Positions 42,352-54,958 of a stretch of DNA of 64,000 nt are shown piece after piece (position 1 is the first letter of the stretch; every line of letters begins with the position of its first letter). The DNA lies in NCBI GenBank assembly GCA_025526935.1, contig JAHLKD010000052.1:186001-250000 (forward strand). The letters run 5' to 3'. The notes under the pieces were generated by a model. That model was given only the letters and a program-made list of their open reading frames with translations. It was not told where the DNA came from and did no database searches. Made by a program: the position numbers and the translations under genes. This DNA comes from Cladochytrium replicatum. Taxonomy: Eukaryota; Chytridiomycota; Chytridiomycetes; Cladochytriales; Cladochytriaceae.

Positions 42352-43518
42352 ATGAAGGACGTTCAACTCAACCAACCATACACCGTATCCCTCGGGACAT
42401 CATTCACAAATCCGAAGAGCGCATCATTTCATACTGTCAAGCGTGAGTGACCCGAATGTGGTTTACTGAATCCTTGCTGAACAGAATCATGAAAGCTGCG
42501 GGGAATGGTCCCGCACTACTACAGCCTTCCACTGTATCACAACAGGAAGGATCGGCATACAACATTGAACAAGTTCGTCTAAATTGAAACATTGTGCGTC
42601 GATCATAGTTCTCATTAGTCTCATTAGGAATCAGGGGAAGTTTTCGTTTCCAGGCAGAAAGCGTACAGTGAGGATGAGTGTGTTTTGATCTACAACCCTG
42701 CGACACAGGTTGGTATTTTGTCTCGAGGCTCGGTTTAAATCTAAATCTTGCCCAAAACTTAACAGTCATTCACACTTGAGCGGCTCAATTCAAACTTGCA
42801 ACTGCACAAACCTCGAAAGGCTGCCGCACCACCACGGCCAAACCCTGCCCCTGCCCCACCACTTGCACTCCCTGTTCCCTTCAAAGCTCCATCGCCTCCC
42901 CCTGCCCCAATCATCATCCATGCACCGCCAGCGACACAGCGAAAGGCGCCCATTACATCACCAACCGATCTCGATCTCGATGAAATGATGGAAGACGTGC
43001 TAAATGACGCCGAGGACTCTGCGCCAGCATCCACAAATCAAGTCACCGCAGCGCTTCAAAAAGCGAGCATTTCAGAATGTCCGCTGCCTGGCCCGATCTC
43101 ACTGAACAGCGATCCGTACGAAGTGGATCGTGAGCTTGCACTGCTTGAAGAAGAAGAAGCGGTTGTGGAGAAAGCACCTATCTCGCTGACCGGTGGAGAT
43201 TCGAGCGATTTGGATGAGATTGTAGAGGCGGCGATGGAGGAGGATTCGGATTCGGATGTGGTGATGGAAGATGCCCCTCCGAATCCGAAAAGCCCGATCG
43301 GGCCAATATCACTGTCGCGCCTTGCAGGTTCGAAACTTTCTTTCTGAGAAATTAGAGAGACATTTAACGCTTTTGTTTGTACAGGGCAGGAAAGCGACGG
43401 CGATGAAAGTGGGTCTGGAACGGAGAGCGGAAGTGAGAGTAGCTCCTCGAGCGAAGATGAGAGCGACGGTAAGGGATTGACGAATCCAGCTGAAAGCGAT
43501 AGCAGCGATTCCGAGTGA
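42352..43518 (+). CDS. EAF (ELL-associated factor)-type transcription elongation factor
   Basis: ATG 42352 gives MKDVQLNQPYTVSLGTSFTN then PKSASFHTVK before the first intron, matching EAF's L-G-x-S-F-x-x-x-x-x-A-S-F-H-T-I/V-R/K. After two introns come QKAYSEDECVLIYNPATQSF and TLERLNSNLQLHKPR, the EAF F-x-x-D-C-V-L-I-x-x-x-x-T-x-x-x-x-L-E-x-L-x-x-x-I-x-V/L-x-K motif. The rest is Pro-rich (PPRPNPAPAPPLALPVP), then acidic with repeats of E/D (LDEMMEDVLNDAEDSAP) and a final Ser/Asp/Glu tail. This is the typical EAF architecture with acidic transactivation-like C-terminus. EAF with ELL forms part of the super elongation complex for RNA polymerase II. TGA at 43516-43518. A longer reading frame from 42331 (MAAPFRHHEGRST) is out of frame with this. 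Confidence 0.78.
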
Positions 43519-43745
43519 ACAACCTGTGGCATTTAATGACCTTTTCGGGAAGATTCTCATGAGATCGATGTTTTGTTTTGGGACAGTGAAATTTGTCAAC
43601 TTTGTGAGAAAATAATCCTTCAAAGCACTCTCTGATTACAAATAGAAACTGGATCCCTATGGTCCCGGAAAAACACTGGCTTACGTCCTTGTGGCTTGCG
43701 TTGTTGCAGCACCCACCGAACAGAACCACAAGCAAGCAAGGAGCC

Positions 43746-46700
43746 ATGTTTTCATTCGAGGGAAATTTCAAGCAAAAGCGGCAGATTAATCTTTCGGGGA
43801 AAAAGGAACGCCATGGAAAGGACGACCTATTGAAGAAGGCTCAACAAGAACGGCAACAAAGAGAAGCGGAGAGAGTGCGGTTGAAAAGTGCAATTCGCAT
43901 CCAGGTACGGCACACAGAGTTCAAGTGGAATCATGCAATTTTTCCACAATTTTAGCAATTTTACCGTATCGATGGAGGGCTTATGTCCTTCGTTCTCGCT
44001 CTTTAGTCGTTCTGGAGAGGAAGGCGAGTCACCGCACGTGCGCGAGAGCAAGAACGCGCACTTTGGGATGAAATATATAGCGTTGAAGTCGAGAATGCAT
44101 TTCAGTCGGCGGAATCCAGTGGGGATCAAGATATTGGGAGTGCCTTGAGTCGAGCGATTCGTAGCTTGCTGTTCTTCTTCAGACGAACGCGGGATTACCA
44201 ACGATTTGAGACTTTATGTGGATATCTGCTGCGTGAAGAGAAGTCGACAGGTATGTTTTAATGTGTTTTGACGAACTGTCTGATATGCGTTTATCTCAGG
44301 ATTACCGTACATCATCGCAAACGTCAAGCGCTTTTCCTCTCAGTCAGAATGGTGGGCCATAGTCCACAAGGTCACACGTCTGGCCTTACCGTTGATGCTT
44401 GTGAATGATGGGTATGTGAGGTGTGCATACGTGCGTTGAGTTTCTTCGTCTAACTGGCCATGTAACTCCAAGTCTTGACAAGGAAACCCAGGAGGATGTC
44501 AATACTTTTGTAACAGTGGTTCAAAGCGTTTCAGACATGACGAGTTATCTGAAGCTAGCCGCACAACTACCTGATTTCGATGGAGTGTAAGGGTGATTTG
44601 TTTGTTCAAAATCTTAATTTTCTCATGCTCGCTTTTCGTTTCTGCTAGGCGGAGCTTTTCGGATAATATGAAATACCTGTTGGATAACGGATTCTACGCT
44701 TGGATAAGGAACTTGATACTGGCAGTAGTAGGTCGTGTGACAATATGTGAGAGCGACACTGAGCCTATCATTATATTGCAGCCAATCGAGCGGAAGAAAA
44801 TCCCAAGCATATACGCTATGCTCGATTTAGCCACTCGCCCATTCCTTTCTGTCCCAGTCGCAACAATCGGATCACCGGTTATGTCTTCGTCGCCACGAAG
44901 AAGCGATGCTCTCAACTCGGTTCAGTTCGAGAATGCTATATCACATTTTGCCACCGAAATCTTCACAATACCATTGCTCGCAAACAGAGCGAGCCTGGAA
45001 ACTCTGACTGCGATAATTCCCAGATTGCCATTGGACCGACTAGTGTTGAAACTTGGCCGTCGTGATAATCAGGATCTCTATGATCGGATCGCAGGACTTG
45101 GAACTGGTTACTTTGGCGGAGTCTATACCAATTCTTTCGTCGCGTCATTGGCCAATCTGCTTGCTTTTGGTCAAAGAGTTTATGCTCGACCACAAAACAC
45201 CAGCTTGGTAACTTTATCCTTCTTCTGCATCAGCTGTTTTTATTGACTCAATGATGTGCTAGCGCTACTATATTAGTGCACAGCAAATGCTTCTCTCCAA
45301 AATTCCTGTCAATACATTCGAGAAAGTGGAGCTATCTACATCAGGTAAGTTCGAATAATGACACTGCTTTCAATCGATTTAAGCTTTCCCAAATTTAAGT
45401 GGCGATCTACAATGATGAAGACGACGACGATGACGGAGATTCATCCAGGCAACTTGGTGCGAACGAACTCCCTGCTACGCCGATGGATGAGCGACTACTG
45501 AAATGGCTTTCGAGTGCCCTTGAAACAAATCACATATCAGTGATTGCTCGTCCGCTCAGAGCTGTTGGCAACATGTCGTCAACCGCCATGCAAATCGATG
45601 GCGAGCTGGATGAAATAAGTGTAGCGTGCTCAGCTTGTACATTGTTGTACACGTGGATGGTTCGATGGCCAGCCAAACGCAAGGATATCATGGACACGCT
45701 TCTATTTAAAACTGTTGTCGCTGATGGGTCGACAGTTGGATCACCAGTTGCAGTTGTCAAGGCTCTTATGACGCTTTCGATGCGAACTGGGTTAGGCTTT
45801 GCGGGAAAATTGAAGCCAGAGTCGTTCACTGGTACGCTAAGTTTTGATTTGAAGTTTGGCGATAATATCTGACTGTTGTCGAAGACCCACGCTTCAGTGA
45901 AGATTGGTGCACTACCGCGCTATTCGCGGAAACGTTCAGCTGGTGGCTTTTCACGACAAGTGATGACGAGTTCTTTGACAATAAAGCACTGCCAGGCGGC
46001 CCAACTCGCTCCAATAAACTCGACCTCAATGATGTAATACGTATATCTTCGCTTCTAAGGGTACGAGCTTGAAATCTCTTAACCATTTATTGTGATTACA
46101 TCTGAAGTTTAAATCCGCCAGGATGGGACATTTTTGCTTCATTGGAATACTACCCTTCAGGGTATGCAGGATTTCGAACTTCAAAACACAGGACTGCGGG
46201 TGCGAGATTTGAAGCAGCTTTTCACCAAAGTTTTGTCACAGATTCACGCTCGAGAGTAAGTGGTTGTTTTCATAGGCGTCTCTAAATGTTTACGTGTCGT
46301 TCTACAGCTCCCGACGTCCATTCTGTCCATCTGGTCACTGGCTAATGACTGATGAAATCCATGATCTGGACTCATTTGCCCAATCTGCGGTGGTGGAAGA
46401 TGATCCCAACGCTGTATCGTCGCTTCCTTCTCCATTCAATGTCTTTGAAGCTGGCGTACACTCCAATGTACCCTCGTCATCACCAATCGGAAGAGTACCT
46501 CGCGCGAGCCTCGCTAATAGAGTGGTTGGCACGCATTCCAGCAATAGGCGGATCAATCATCTTGGACCCAGGCAGGCAGTTCTGAATAATATACCTTTCG
46601 TGATTCCTTTCGAAACACGAGTGAAGATTTTCCGCGAGTTCATCCGTCTTGACCGAATCAGGTGTGTAGTTGAGCGAAAGTAGGAATGGGGTGCTGTGAG

Positions 46701-48396
46701 GTGAAATATATCATCTTTTATTGTTGCAAACTCATGCAAAGGGCCTTCCTTGGCCGTCATCTTCATGTTACCAGGAATGGTCTCGACGAGTCTTGGGCAG
46801 TTCCCGTCGCACGAGTTACCATTCGCCGGAATCACGTTTTCGAAGATGGCTACGCATATTTGAATGCACTAGGTACTTTGATTTCTTCCGGGATTATTTT
46901 GTTTCAGTTTACGATTGTCCGCATAGGTCCAAATCTCAAGAATCGAATTGCTATTACCTTTGTTAGCGACCATGGCATGGTTGAAGCTGGAATCGACGGC
47001 GGAGGTACATTAAGGCCTGCTCTGATTACCGTTCTATCATTAAACATATTTTATTACCGCAGGAGTTTTCAAAGAATTCCTCACTTCGTAAGTTAGTTGA
47101 TTTCAAAGCTGTCATTTCGAGTAATCTGTGCTCGTTAGGATCACACGGCAAGCTTTCGATGTGAAGTATGGTTTATTCCAAAACACCAAAGATAATCTGC
47201 TCTACCCATCGTCCAATGAACTTTCCACTGAGGGTTAGTGAACGACTTCTTCTGTATTTGGTTCAGCGGAACTAAGTCATGTTATTCGGATAGAGCAATA
47301 TCTTCGATACTTCGAGTTTCTCGGCCGAATCCTGGGGAAAGCGCTGTACGAAGGAATCTTGGTCGACGCTGGATTTGCATCTTTCTTCTTGGCGAAGTGG
47401 CTAGGTCGACAGAGTTATCGTAAGCTTTTAGTTTCAAGGATTCCAGAATAGAGCAGAGCTGATGAAATGTACTTTTAGTGGACGACTTACCAAGCTTGGA
47501 CCTGGAGCTCTATCAGGGCTTAGTGTTCCTTAAGAACTACACGGGAGACGTAGAAGCCGACCTCTCGCTGACATTTACAGTCGATGATCAAGGTATTGAT
47601 TGATTTGGTGATTGATTAATTTCAATGTTCACTTTTTTCATAGAGTTTGGAAAGAATAAGACTGTCGAGCTTATTCCCAATGGGTCTCAAACAGCGGTGA
47701 CGAAAGACAACCGAATCCACTATATCTACCGAGTAGCCAACTACAGGTTGAATACGCAGATCGATAAGCAATGCAAAGCCTTTTTCAAAGGGCTAAGCGA
47801 TATGATCGATCCCAAGTGGCTCAAAATGTTCAATCCGGTATGTCAACAATACTTTATAGGCGTTGGCCGTGTTAAACTTTCTTTTCGAACATTAAATAAA
47901 TAGCAAGAGCTACAAATCCTCATTGGTGGAACGAACACAACCATTGACCTTGAGGATCTTCAGAGAAATACTCAGTACGGTGGCGGCTTCGATGATGACC
48001 ACCCAGCGGTAATTCGATTCTGGCGTGTGGTGCACTCGCTATCGGAAGAAGAAAAGCGCTCGCTTGTGAAGTTTGTTACATCCTGCTCTCGTCCTCCTCT
48101 GATGGGATTCTCTGAGCTTAACCCTCAATTCTGTCTGCGAAATGCTGGCTCTACTGACTTGGATAGACTACGTGAGTAATTTGTTGGATTTCACAGGTCT
48201 TTCGCTAATTATTCAACCCTCAGCGACAGCTTCGACTTGCGTTAATCTTCTCAAAATGCCCCCGTACGAAACCGAAGAAATAATGAAAGAGTGAGAGAGT
48301 GGAGTTTTACTGGTGTGATATAGACAACTAACTTGGACCTTTCGCAGAAAACTTCTGTATGCAATTAACGCTGGGGCTGGCTTTGACTTATCGTAG
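43746..48396 (+). CDS. HECT ubiquitin ligase, Hul5/UBE3C type
   Basis: Proteasome-associated ligase that extends chains on partly degraded substrates. ATG 43746 gives [20 protein letters not shown], the near-invariant N-terminus of UBE3B/UBE3C/Hul5, followed by AIRIQ, joined by splicing to [20 protein letters not shown], an IQ-type helix. Long helical exons follow (44660-46260). HECT begins about 46600: [55 protein letters not shown] after splicing, [20 protein letters not shown] after splicing, [36 protein letters not shown]-like segment [35 protein letters not shown]. The catalytic cysteine is in [19 protein letters not shown] and the protein ends [11 protein letters not shown], the usual HECT end. 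About 18 introns. The last exon ends TAG 48394-48396, facing TyrRS 133 bases away. Confidence 0.9.
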
Positions 48397-48528
48397 ATTA
48401 CTGCTACTTTCGCGTTCTGTACATTCGTATGTAACTACAATATAGCCCGCACCGGTTAATGTACGATTTAGACATGTAGTCTATTACCAAAAGAGAAAAA
48501 CATCACAGAGTGCACAAAGTCAGAGTCT

Positions 48529-50259
48529 TTAACTGATCGAGGCACCGGCGAGAGATGGCACTGTGCAAACACCTGAATCCGTCTGGAAGGCGACTCCTTT
48601 GTAAGTGGCAATGCACTGCTCGTTCACCTTGAAGAACGGCTGACACTTCTCCCAAATCTTCTGCTTCGGGTTCAACCTGGCATCTGGCTCCTGGTTCGTC
48701 TTAAAGTCTTTGAACCACACCTTGTCTCCTGGTTTCGACCCTTCCGGAGGTTCGATGAGCTCCACCGAAGACTTATCCGGCGCGGACGCGGCAACAACCA
48801 TTCCATCCGACTGAACACCGCGCATTTTGGCTGGCTTCAAGTTGCAGATCACAAGAATCATTTTTCCCTGAAGCTTCTCTTTGGGTATCATACGGATGCC
48901 GCTGACGACCGTGCGGGGTACCTCTTCTCCAAGGTCGATTTGTTCAACGTAGAGCGAGTCTGCGTCAGGGTGCTCCTTGATCTCCACTATCTTGCCAACT
49001 CGTATGTCTGCGAAAGGAACCAAGTATAAATAATCAGAGTTGCAATCACAAAAAATCAATCAAACCCACCAATGCGATTGACATCGTCTGCAACTACTGG
49101 TTTTGGTGTTGGGTAAGCCTTCTCCACCAACTCCGCATCTTCGCTGGTGAACTGCTTTCGGATGGGCTCCAATAAAGCATTGAGCGCGTCGGTAACACCC
49201 CTCTTAAGATCTCCGGGGTGGAGCTCGCGATCTTTGAAAGCGTCGTGGAGATCCTTGTAATTGTGGTACAAAATGTCGCCTCCGTACTTTTCTGGTCGAG
49301 TAACGCGGAAAGTAGGCTTGTCGCTCGAGAGCGACAGAATAGGGAAGATGACGTACTGCAAGAACTGCAAAATGGGGTTCTGTTCGACATTTCCCTCCTC
49401 GCAAAAAGCCTTTTTGATCTTTCGCTCAACTGCTTTTGCATCGTCCAAAAGGTCGACCTTTGAGTCGGGATCGGAAGAGCTCATCTTTGATCCAGTGAGA
49501 CCGCCAACCATCACATTCATCAGGTGAATGCGCTTCTTGTAGCCAAGAACCGGGAGGTACTTCTCCGCATAGACGAAAATCTTACGCTGATCAACGCCAC
49601 CAAACTGAGCGTCAACTTTGAGGTACTCCTCATCAAGGGCCTGGAGACCAGGGTACAGGAGACCCGAAAGCAGTGGGGATTCAACCTGCTTTACAACTTC
49701 GGCACCAGCTTTTTTCGCATCGTGTTCGGTGACGATAGCGGCTAGTCGGTAAACATCGAGGCAGTATTCACGCGAGAGCTGGTAATCCGTTCCGGTTATG
49801 AATTTCAGCTTGTCGACAGAAACACCGATCGATGTGAGCATTGCTTTGATTACTTTCTCGTAGTAAGCAGTGCGGTATTTCAAAGTATCCCAATCGGATT
49901 TGAGATTGTCCAGGTAAGCGTGGAGGTCCGCGAGGAGAATCGTGACCTATAGTAGAATGGTAAATGGCATACTTCTACAGAGTGGGCATGAGACTTTACA
50001 TGAACACCAGCTGCAAGGAAGTCTGCAATTTTAGCCATGGGCACAAAGTAGCCAATGTGCGGCTTCCCCGTTGGAGCTGTACCCCAATACAACGTCAGAT
50101 CCCGCTCGCTCAGGATCTTCTTCAGCTCATCTCCGCCCAAAGTCTCTTGGAGATTACGGGTGATTAGGTTGAACCTATTGGGTAGGATCTCCTCAGTCAG
50201 CAGAAAAACAAAAGTGGTTCTCCCTATGCGCACTTTTCTTCTGGAGTTAGCTTGCTCAT
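48529..50259 (-). CDS. Tyrosyl-tRNA synthetase, cytosolic, with C-terminal EMAPII domain
   Basis: ATG 50257-50259 gives MSKLTPEEK and, after an intron, [14 protein letters not shown]. The class I signature is [20 protein letters not shown] (HIGH-like) and [19 protein letters not shown] (KMSKS-like). [40 protein letters not shown] and [16 protein letters not shown] match eukaryotic TyrRS tyrosine- and tRNA-binding parts. After a linker of [13 protein letters not shown], one intron and then [60 protein letters not shown] and MVVAAS begin a full EMAPII-like tRNA-binding domain of about 170 residues, ending AGASIS. Yeast and mould TyrRS lack this domain, while animal TyrRS has it. About 540 residues. 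Four exons. Confidence 0.94.
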
Positions 50260-50395
50260 TGGTCCTAGTGAGAGACAGCACAACTCTTAAAAAAGAAACA
50301 AAAACGTGTGACAATCTCAAAATTGATGCCCAAGCCTCGACCTGATCACAAATTGAATTTGTTCGTTGCAGTCAGAGCGAGTGGTGACTCGGATC

Positions 50396-51984
50396 ATGGA
50401 GAACCATAGGATGATCAAGCAGCTGGGAGATGGCTCATTTTGTGTTGTATATTTGGTAGAGCATATCCATGGAGGAGAGAGGGTACTTCACACGATGGTA
50501 AGCAGCCTTCTTTACTTTTTCATTCCTTCAATTTTAATTCTATCGTTTGATCAGGTAGCGTGCCCCAGAAGTATTGCTTCAATCAACGGCACATTCTACT
50601 CCAATCGACATTTGGGCTTTTGGCGCAATTATAGCGGAGCTTTTTACACTGAAGCCACTATTTCCATGGGCGTCCTGAAATCGATCAGATTTACAAAGTT
50701 AACTGCAGCAGCTCAAACATCATCACAATCAGGCTTCAGAAGACATTCTGAAAACAATTCTCCAACCACAATTTTGGTGGTCAAGTTGTCTCCAATCAAT
50801 TGCAGGCACTATTGAGTCCAAAAATTAGTTGGTGGAGGAGCATGGCCAGAGGGATGAAACTAGCGGCACCTATGAACTTCAAGTTTCCTGTGTGCCAACC
50901 GACGGGCATTTGCAACCCTTTTCTCACCAACCGTATCCACCGAAGCATTACTGTTGATGCAGATATGTTGCGCTACGACCCACACGTGAGATCCACAGCA
51001 TCAGAAGCGCCTCGATATCCGTGGTTTCAAGACCGTTGGGATAGCGGGTATATGAGGGAGGCGCTTCGTTCACAAGTACGAGCAGATGAAACAACTACGA
51101 CCCGTTCCTGAAAACGACGCAAAGCGGAAGGTTGCCGGCATTCCTATCACAAATGAGCGTTCGGAACCAACCCAAGTGATATCGAAAGCTTCATCGCTTG
51201 AATTACTTGCAAATATGGATGTTCATGGTTTCCCATCACAGAAATCGCTCTTGAAGGAGGCAACTTGATCATAAGTCCAGCTCCTGCCTTGACAAAACAA
51301 ATTTCAAGGTTAACAGAACCTTTAAGTTCACCTTCCTCAGACTTGGAGGTCTCGTGGCATGGATGGAGTTGATATTTTGAGCGACACAGATTCAAGTGGT
51401 TGGAAGGACAGTTATACTTGACACTTCAGAAAAAAATTGAATCGCGAAGAAAGTGACGCTGCCACTGCCTGGAATTGGTGGAGCAACAAGAGAGCTACCA
51501 AACGAGCATGTCGAAAATATTGATGATCAGTTGAGATTTTCCCAGTCGATTTCTGCTGGAATCGACTTTCAGGACGAAATCGATCGAGTCGTGATCCAAG
51601 GACGAGCGCAGATGTAATTTCATTGAAGAGCAGGAATCTCTATGAGGCTATAAACAAAAGGAAACCTGTTGATCTTTTTGGGAGTGACAGTGAGGCTCGT
51701 CCATCCATAGGTCATGGAGCCCATGGAAAGCTCTCGAAACCGCAAAGAGTGAAAGGCTCTGCCTCGGTTCGAAGTGGGAACGCCAGTGGATGAACACGGA
51801 TCAGGAAGTAAATCTAGACAGCATGCAAACAACGAACATGTACTACGGGAAATGGCCAACATCCAGCCTAACACAACGTAAAACTGGACAGCCGACCAAA
51901 AATTTCATTCAGCGTTCTAACGCACCCCAGACTAAAGATCGATTCGCCTTATTGGCAATCAGACCCAAACCAGCTGTTCATTGA
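50396..51984 (+). pseudogene. Decayed MAK/ICK/RCK-type protein kinase gene
   Basis: Starts MENHRMIKQLGDGSFCVVYL, a glycine-rich loop of the MAK/ICK kind (R/K-Q-L-G-D-G-x-x-x-x-V), up to about 50500. The ATP-binding lysine, catalytic loop and DFG part are absent; about 130 codons are missing. From about 50560 in another frame the activation-loop end [20 protein letters not shown] and [16 protein letters not shown] read correctly up to a stop. After a shift, GMKLAAPMNFKFPVCQPTGI and MLRYDPHVRSTASEAPRYPW show the C-lobe end, then WFQ. A further tail (51086-51984) with QLRPVPENDAKRKVAGIP and DSMQTTNMYYGKWPTSSLTQ follows in short frames. Since kinase subdomains II to VII are lost and frames broken, no active kinase can be made. 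MAK/ICK kinases regulate cilium length and transport. Confidence 0.75.
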
Positions 51985-52171
51985 ACAATTGTTTTCGAAA
52001 CTCAAATATTGTAGAAATAATGCCATGCCACCCTTCATACAGTGAAATTTTTATAGATTACAAACATATTTTTAATATGCAATTCTGCCAACGTGGTGTT
52101 CCGATGGGACACCGCCAAAGATTTACTAATTGCACGCAACTTACCAGCGAGCTTCAAGACCATCCAGCACG

Positions 52172-53655
52172 ATGGCCTTCCCTCTCTTCGGCCCCCCAAA
52201 ACTGGAAGCCTCAATCGCTAAACAATTCTATGCTCTTGCTCTTGTCGTCTGCGTTGTATACTTTGCTTTCATCTCTTTCTTGTATGGTCAAGCATACTCA
52301 CCGAACCCCGGATCGATTGTGATACACGTCGTCGATCTGGATGGTGGCCCTATAGGCACCGCACTCACTTCTGCTGTCTCGAAAATTTTGAACGACTCCT
52401 CAGTATCCGGAGCCCCAATCCCAGCATTTACAATTGTTTCCACGCCTACCATAGACGATGTACTTGCTTCAGTATCTGGAGGAGATGCTTGGGGCGCAAT
52501 CGTCGCTTCAAAAAACGCATCGGCTTCACTGCAAAGAGCTCTAAGGTCGGCAGTGATCGCAACATCGACAAACGGGAGTGATGCTGCCGCGGCGGGTGCT
52601 ATTGCTAGGAGCTATAATGCCTCCGCAGCATTCACCATTGTATTTGATGAAGGTCGTCAGGCTCAAGTTGTCGCATCAGTCGTTGCTGGTCCTCTTCGAA
52701 ATCTGGCGGCTAGAATTGGAGCACAATATGCTGTGATACAAGCTACCACGCGCGGGACATCACTTACGTCACTGCTGGGCACGGAATTCGCCTACTTGAT
52801 CACCAATCCTTTGCTGTACTCTGAGGTGAACATCCATCCAAACACCGCCTCTGTGGTGAACTTGGCGGTATCTCTGGGCAGCATATTTCTTCTGGTGTTT
52901 TCGGTGTTTGGAACTTTGGTACGTTTGATTTCAACTTTCACATCATGTAGAACTCACCACAACTCTCGCTTAGCTCATCCTCAACGCAACACAGACACCT
53001 GAAGTTGTTGGCACGTATGATCCCTTCCCTTTAATCTTTCTGAGAATCCGCCTGGGACTTCCTTTTGCATTGCTTCTGTCGCTCTTCTCCACCGTTCTAA
53101 TGACAATCTTTGGAGTCAATTGGTCTTCCGGATCCAATTTTGCTTCTACGTGGTTCCTACAAGCCCTCACCGTTCTGACCTATGTTTCAATCTTCACCGT
53201 TTTGATCTCGATCCCGAAACTCGGTCTTCCATTGCCGATAATGGTTGTGCTAATCATCCTTGTCATCTTCAATGTTGTGAGCGGAGTTGCCACCGTCGAT
53301 CTGGTCAGCGACTCCTACAGTGTGAATTATTCAACCTTATTGACAAGTTGTTCATCAGGCGAGCCCCTTCTACAAATTTGCGTATGGATTCCCAGCCTAC
53401 AACACAGGGGCAGCGATCCGCACTTTCGTCTTTGGGTCTTACAACCGCCTAGGTGTGAATACCGGGATCATTGCTTCGTGGCTAGCCTTCTTCTCTTTGA
53501 TTGCGCTAGCGCTTGTGTTTTCGGGCATCGAACGCCGGAGAGTTCAGAAAGAATCAGCACCAATTGAGGGGGGAGATAAACCCGCAGACAACAATGCGCA
53601 AGAAGCCGAAATTGGAGCACTTTTGGAGGTTGACAAGAGTGCCGCCACCGCTTGA
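52172..53655 (+). CDS. SNG1/DUF3533-family membrane protein
   Basis: ATG 52172 gives MAFPLFGPPKLEASIAKQFY followed by a membrane helix (ALALVVCVVYFAFISFLYGQ). A 220-residue extracytoplasmic domain comes next, with a conserved VIHVVDLDGGPIGTALTSAV (V-V-D-x-D-x-G-P-I/V-G pattern) and several potential N-glycosylation sites (ILNDSS, NASAS, NASAAF). After it are five or so helices (NLAVSLGSIFLLVFSVFGTL, FALLLSLFSTVLMTIFGV and others), the motif ASPFYKFAYGFPAYNTGAAI, and a charged tail. Yeast SNG1 confers nitrosoguanidine resistance and affects plasma-membrane lipid asymmetry; its molecular activity is unclear. The fold is that of ABC-2-like or Pip-like exporters. Three exons, with introns near 52919-52973 and 53278-53359. 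An upstream in-frame ATG at 52130 is disfavoured. About 455 residues. Confidence 0.83.
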
Positions 53656-54958
53656 ACTATTTTCACACTGTGTATCTGTAATATTGTTCAAGTTTGTATT
53701 TTACATGTTGGAGAAAATGAGACAGTCTATTATTTCTTATATAATGCAAGCCTGACGTGGGGGTCTTTATAATGCTTGACCAATGTTAGCAATTTGCTAG
53801 GTCCATTCATTACCTCGACTACTTACAGTACAGAACTCCAACATCTTGCACAATCTATCCAGCAAAAGCAGTTATGTGACAGCATCTGTCACTTGGTGTC
53901 CAGTTGTGTTTCTTAAAACTTAAACATAGTTATGCCATTGGAAGTACTTATCTCCATATTGGGTTGCAGTGTCTGCATTTGCTTTTGCTAGTTCATACAA
54001 GCTATTGATACTTTAATTCTGAGTCTTTGTGTGAACTGAAACTCTAATATGCTACCAAACTGGACTTTGCCGAGCCTTGTTGCCAACATCATCAGTTCAG
54101 ATACCTATAGATGTCAAGAGAAATTGGCTTTGCGGAATGAACAGTGCCAAAAGAGATGCTTTAGCTACTGCCTCTGTTTCACAGCAACAGTAACGTTCAA
54201 AGTCACATCAGTGTCGACGTAAGAACATCAACCTTCAAGGATCCCTTCTGTTTCAATTCTGGTCATGATTTATTGTTATCCAATGCACCGAATTTGACCA
54301 AAATTGGACAGAAACATGCAAGGACTAGACCTTCCCTACATCGTCAGACCTTGTTTTAAGTTTCAGAGTGCCTCACTCAAGGCTCAAACGTTCTCGTTTA
54401 ACAGCAGTAGGCTTATCAAGAGTGATCTCTTCAGCACAGGATCTCCTTCAGCTTTAACTGCGGATGTAGAACACTGTGGTGAATTGGTGTAGTCAGAGCA
54501 GGGTATGCTCTGTTCAAACATGATTGAGTAGATTCGATCCTGATACTCAGACACGCCATTCAATCATTGTTGCATACTCTTATATGGTAGTATGGTTTGA
54601 TTACTAAACTACTGTTCCCAAAAAGTAAATATTACTTTGACTACTAAATAGTGCTTCAATCAGACAATACCGATGGACTGAAGTAACTCGTAATATAAGT
54701 AATGTTACGATATGTGGTAACAACATAGAAGACACCATCATAAATACATATTATTCTTCTGGAGTAAACAATTGTTATCGACTTTAACAATTTTAACTGA
54801 CAGGTCTCTCTGCATCCCGCATTGAGAGCTCCTGGACGTCTCCAGTCTATTTTGCTATGTCGTGGTGTGTTATGTGTATGGTTGTTAAAGTGACTGTCGT
54901 AATAGAGTCCTGTAATGTTCATAATCCAACACACACTCCCAGTCCTTTAACGATGTAA
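53656..54958. other. Gene-poor spacer, no gene seen
   Basis: 1.3 kb between the membrane protein and the transposase fragment. No open frame has coding character, and I found no direct or inverted repeat longer than about 12 bases. AT-rich throughout. Confidence 0.45.

Noticed and set aside
42796-43034. Minus-strand Gly/Ala-rich frame opposite EAF
   Set aside because: It is the mirror of a Pro-rich, acidic coding exon, whose composition keeps the antisense strand open.
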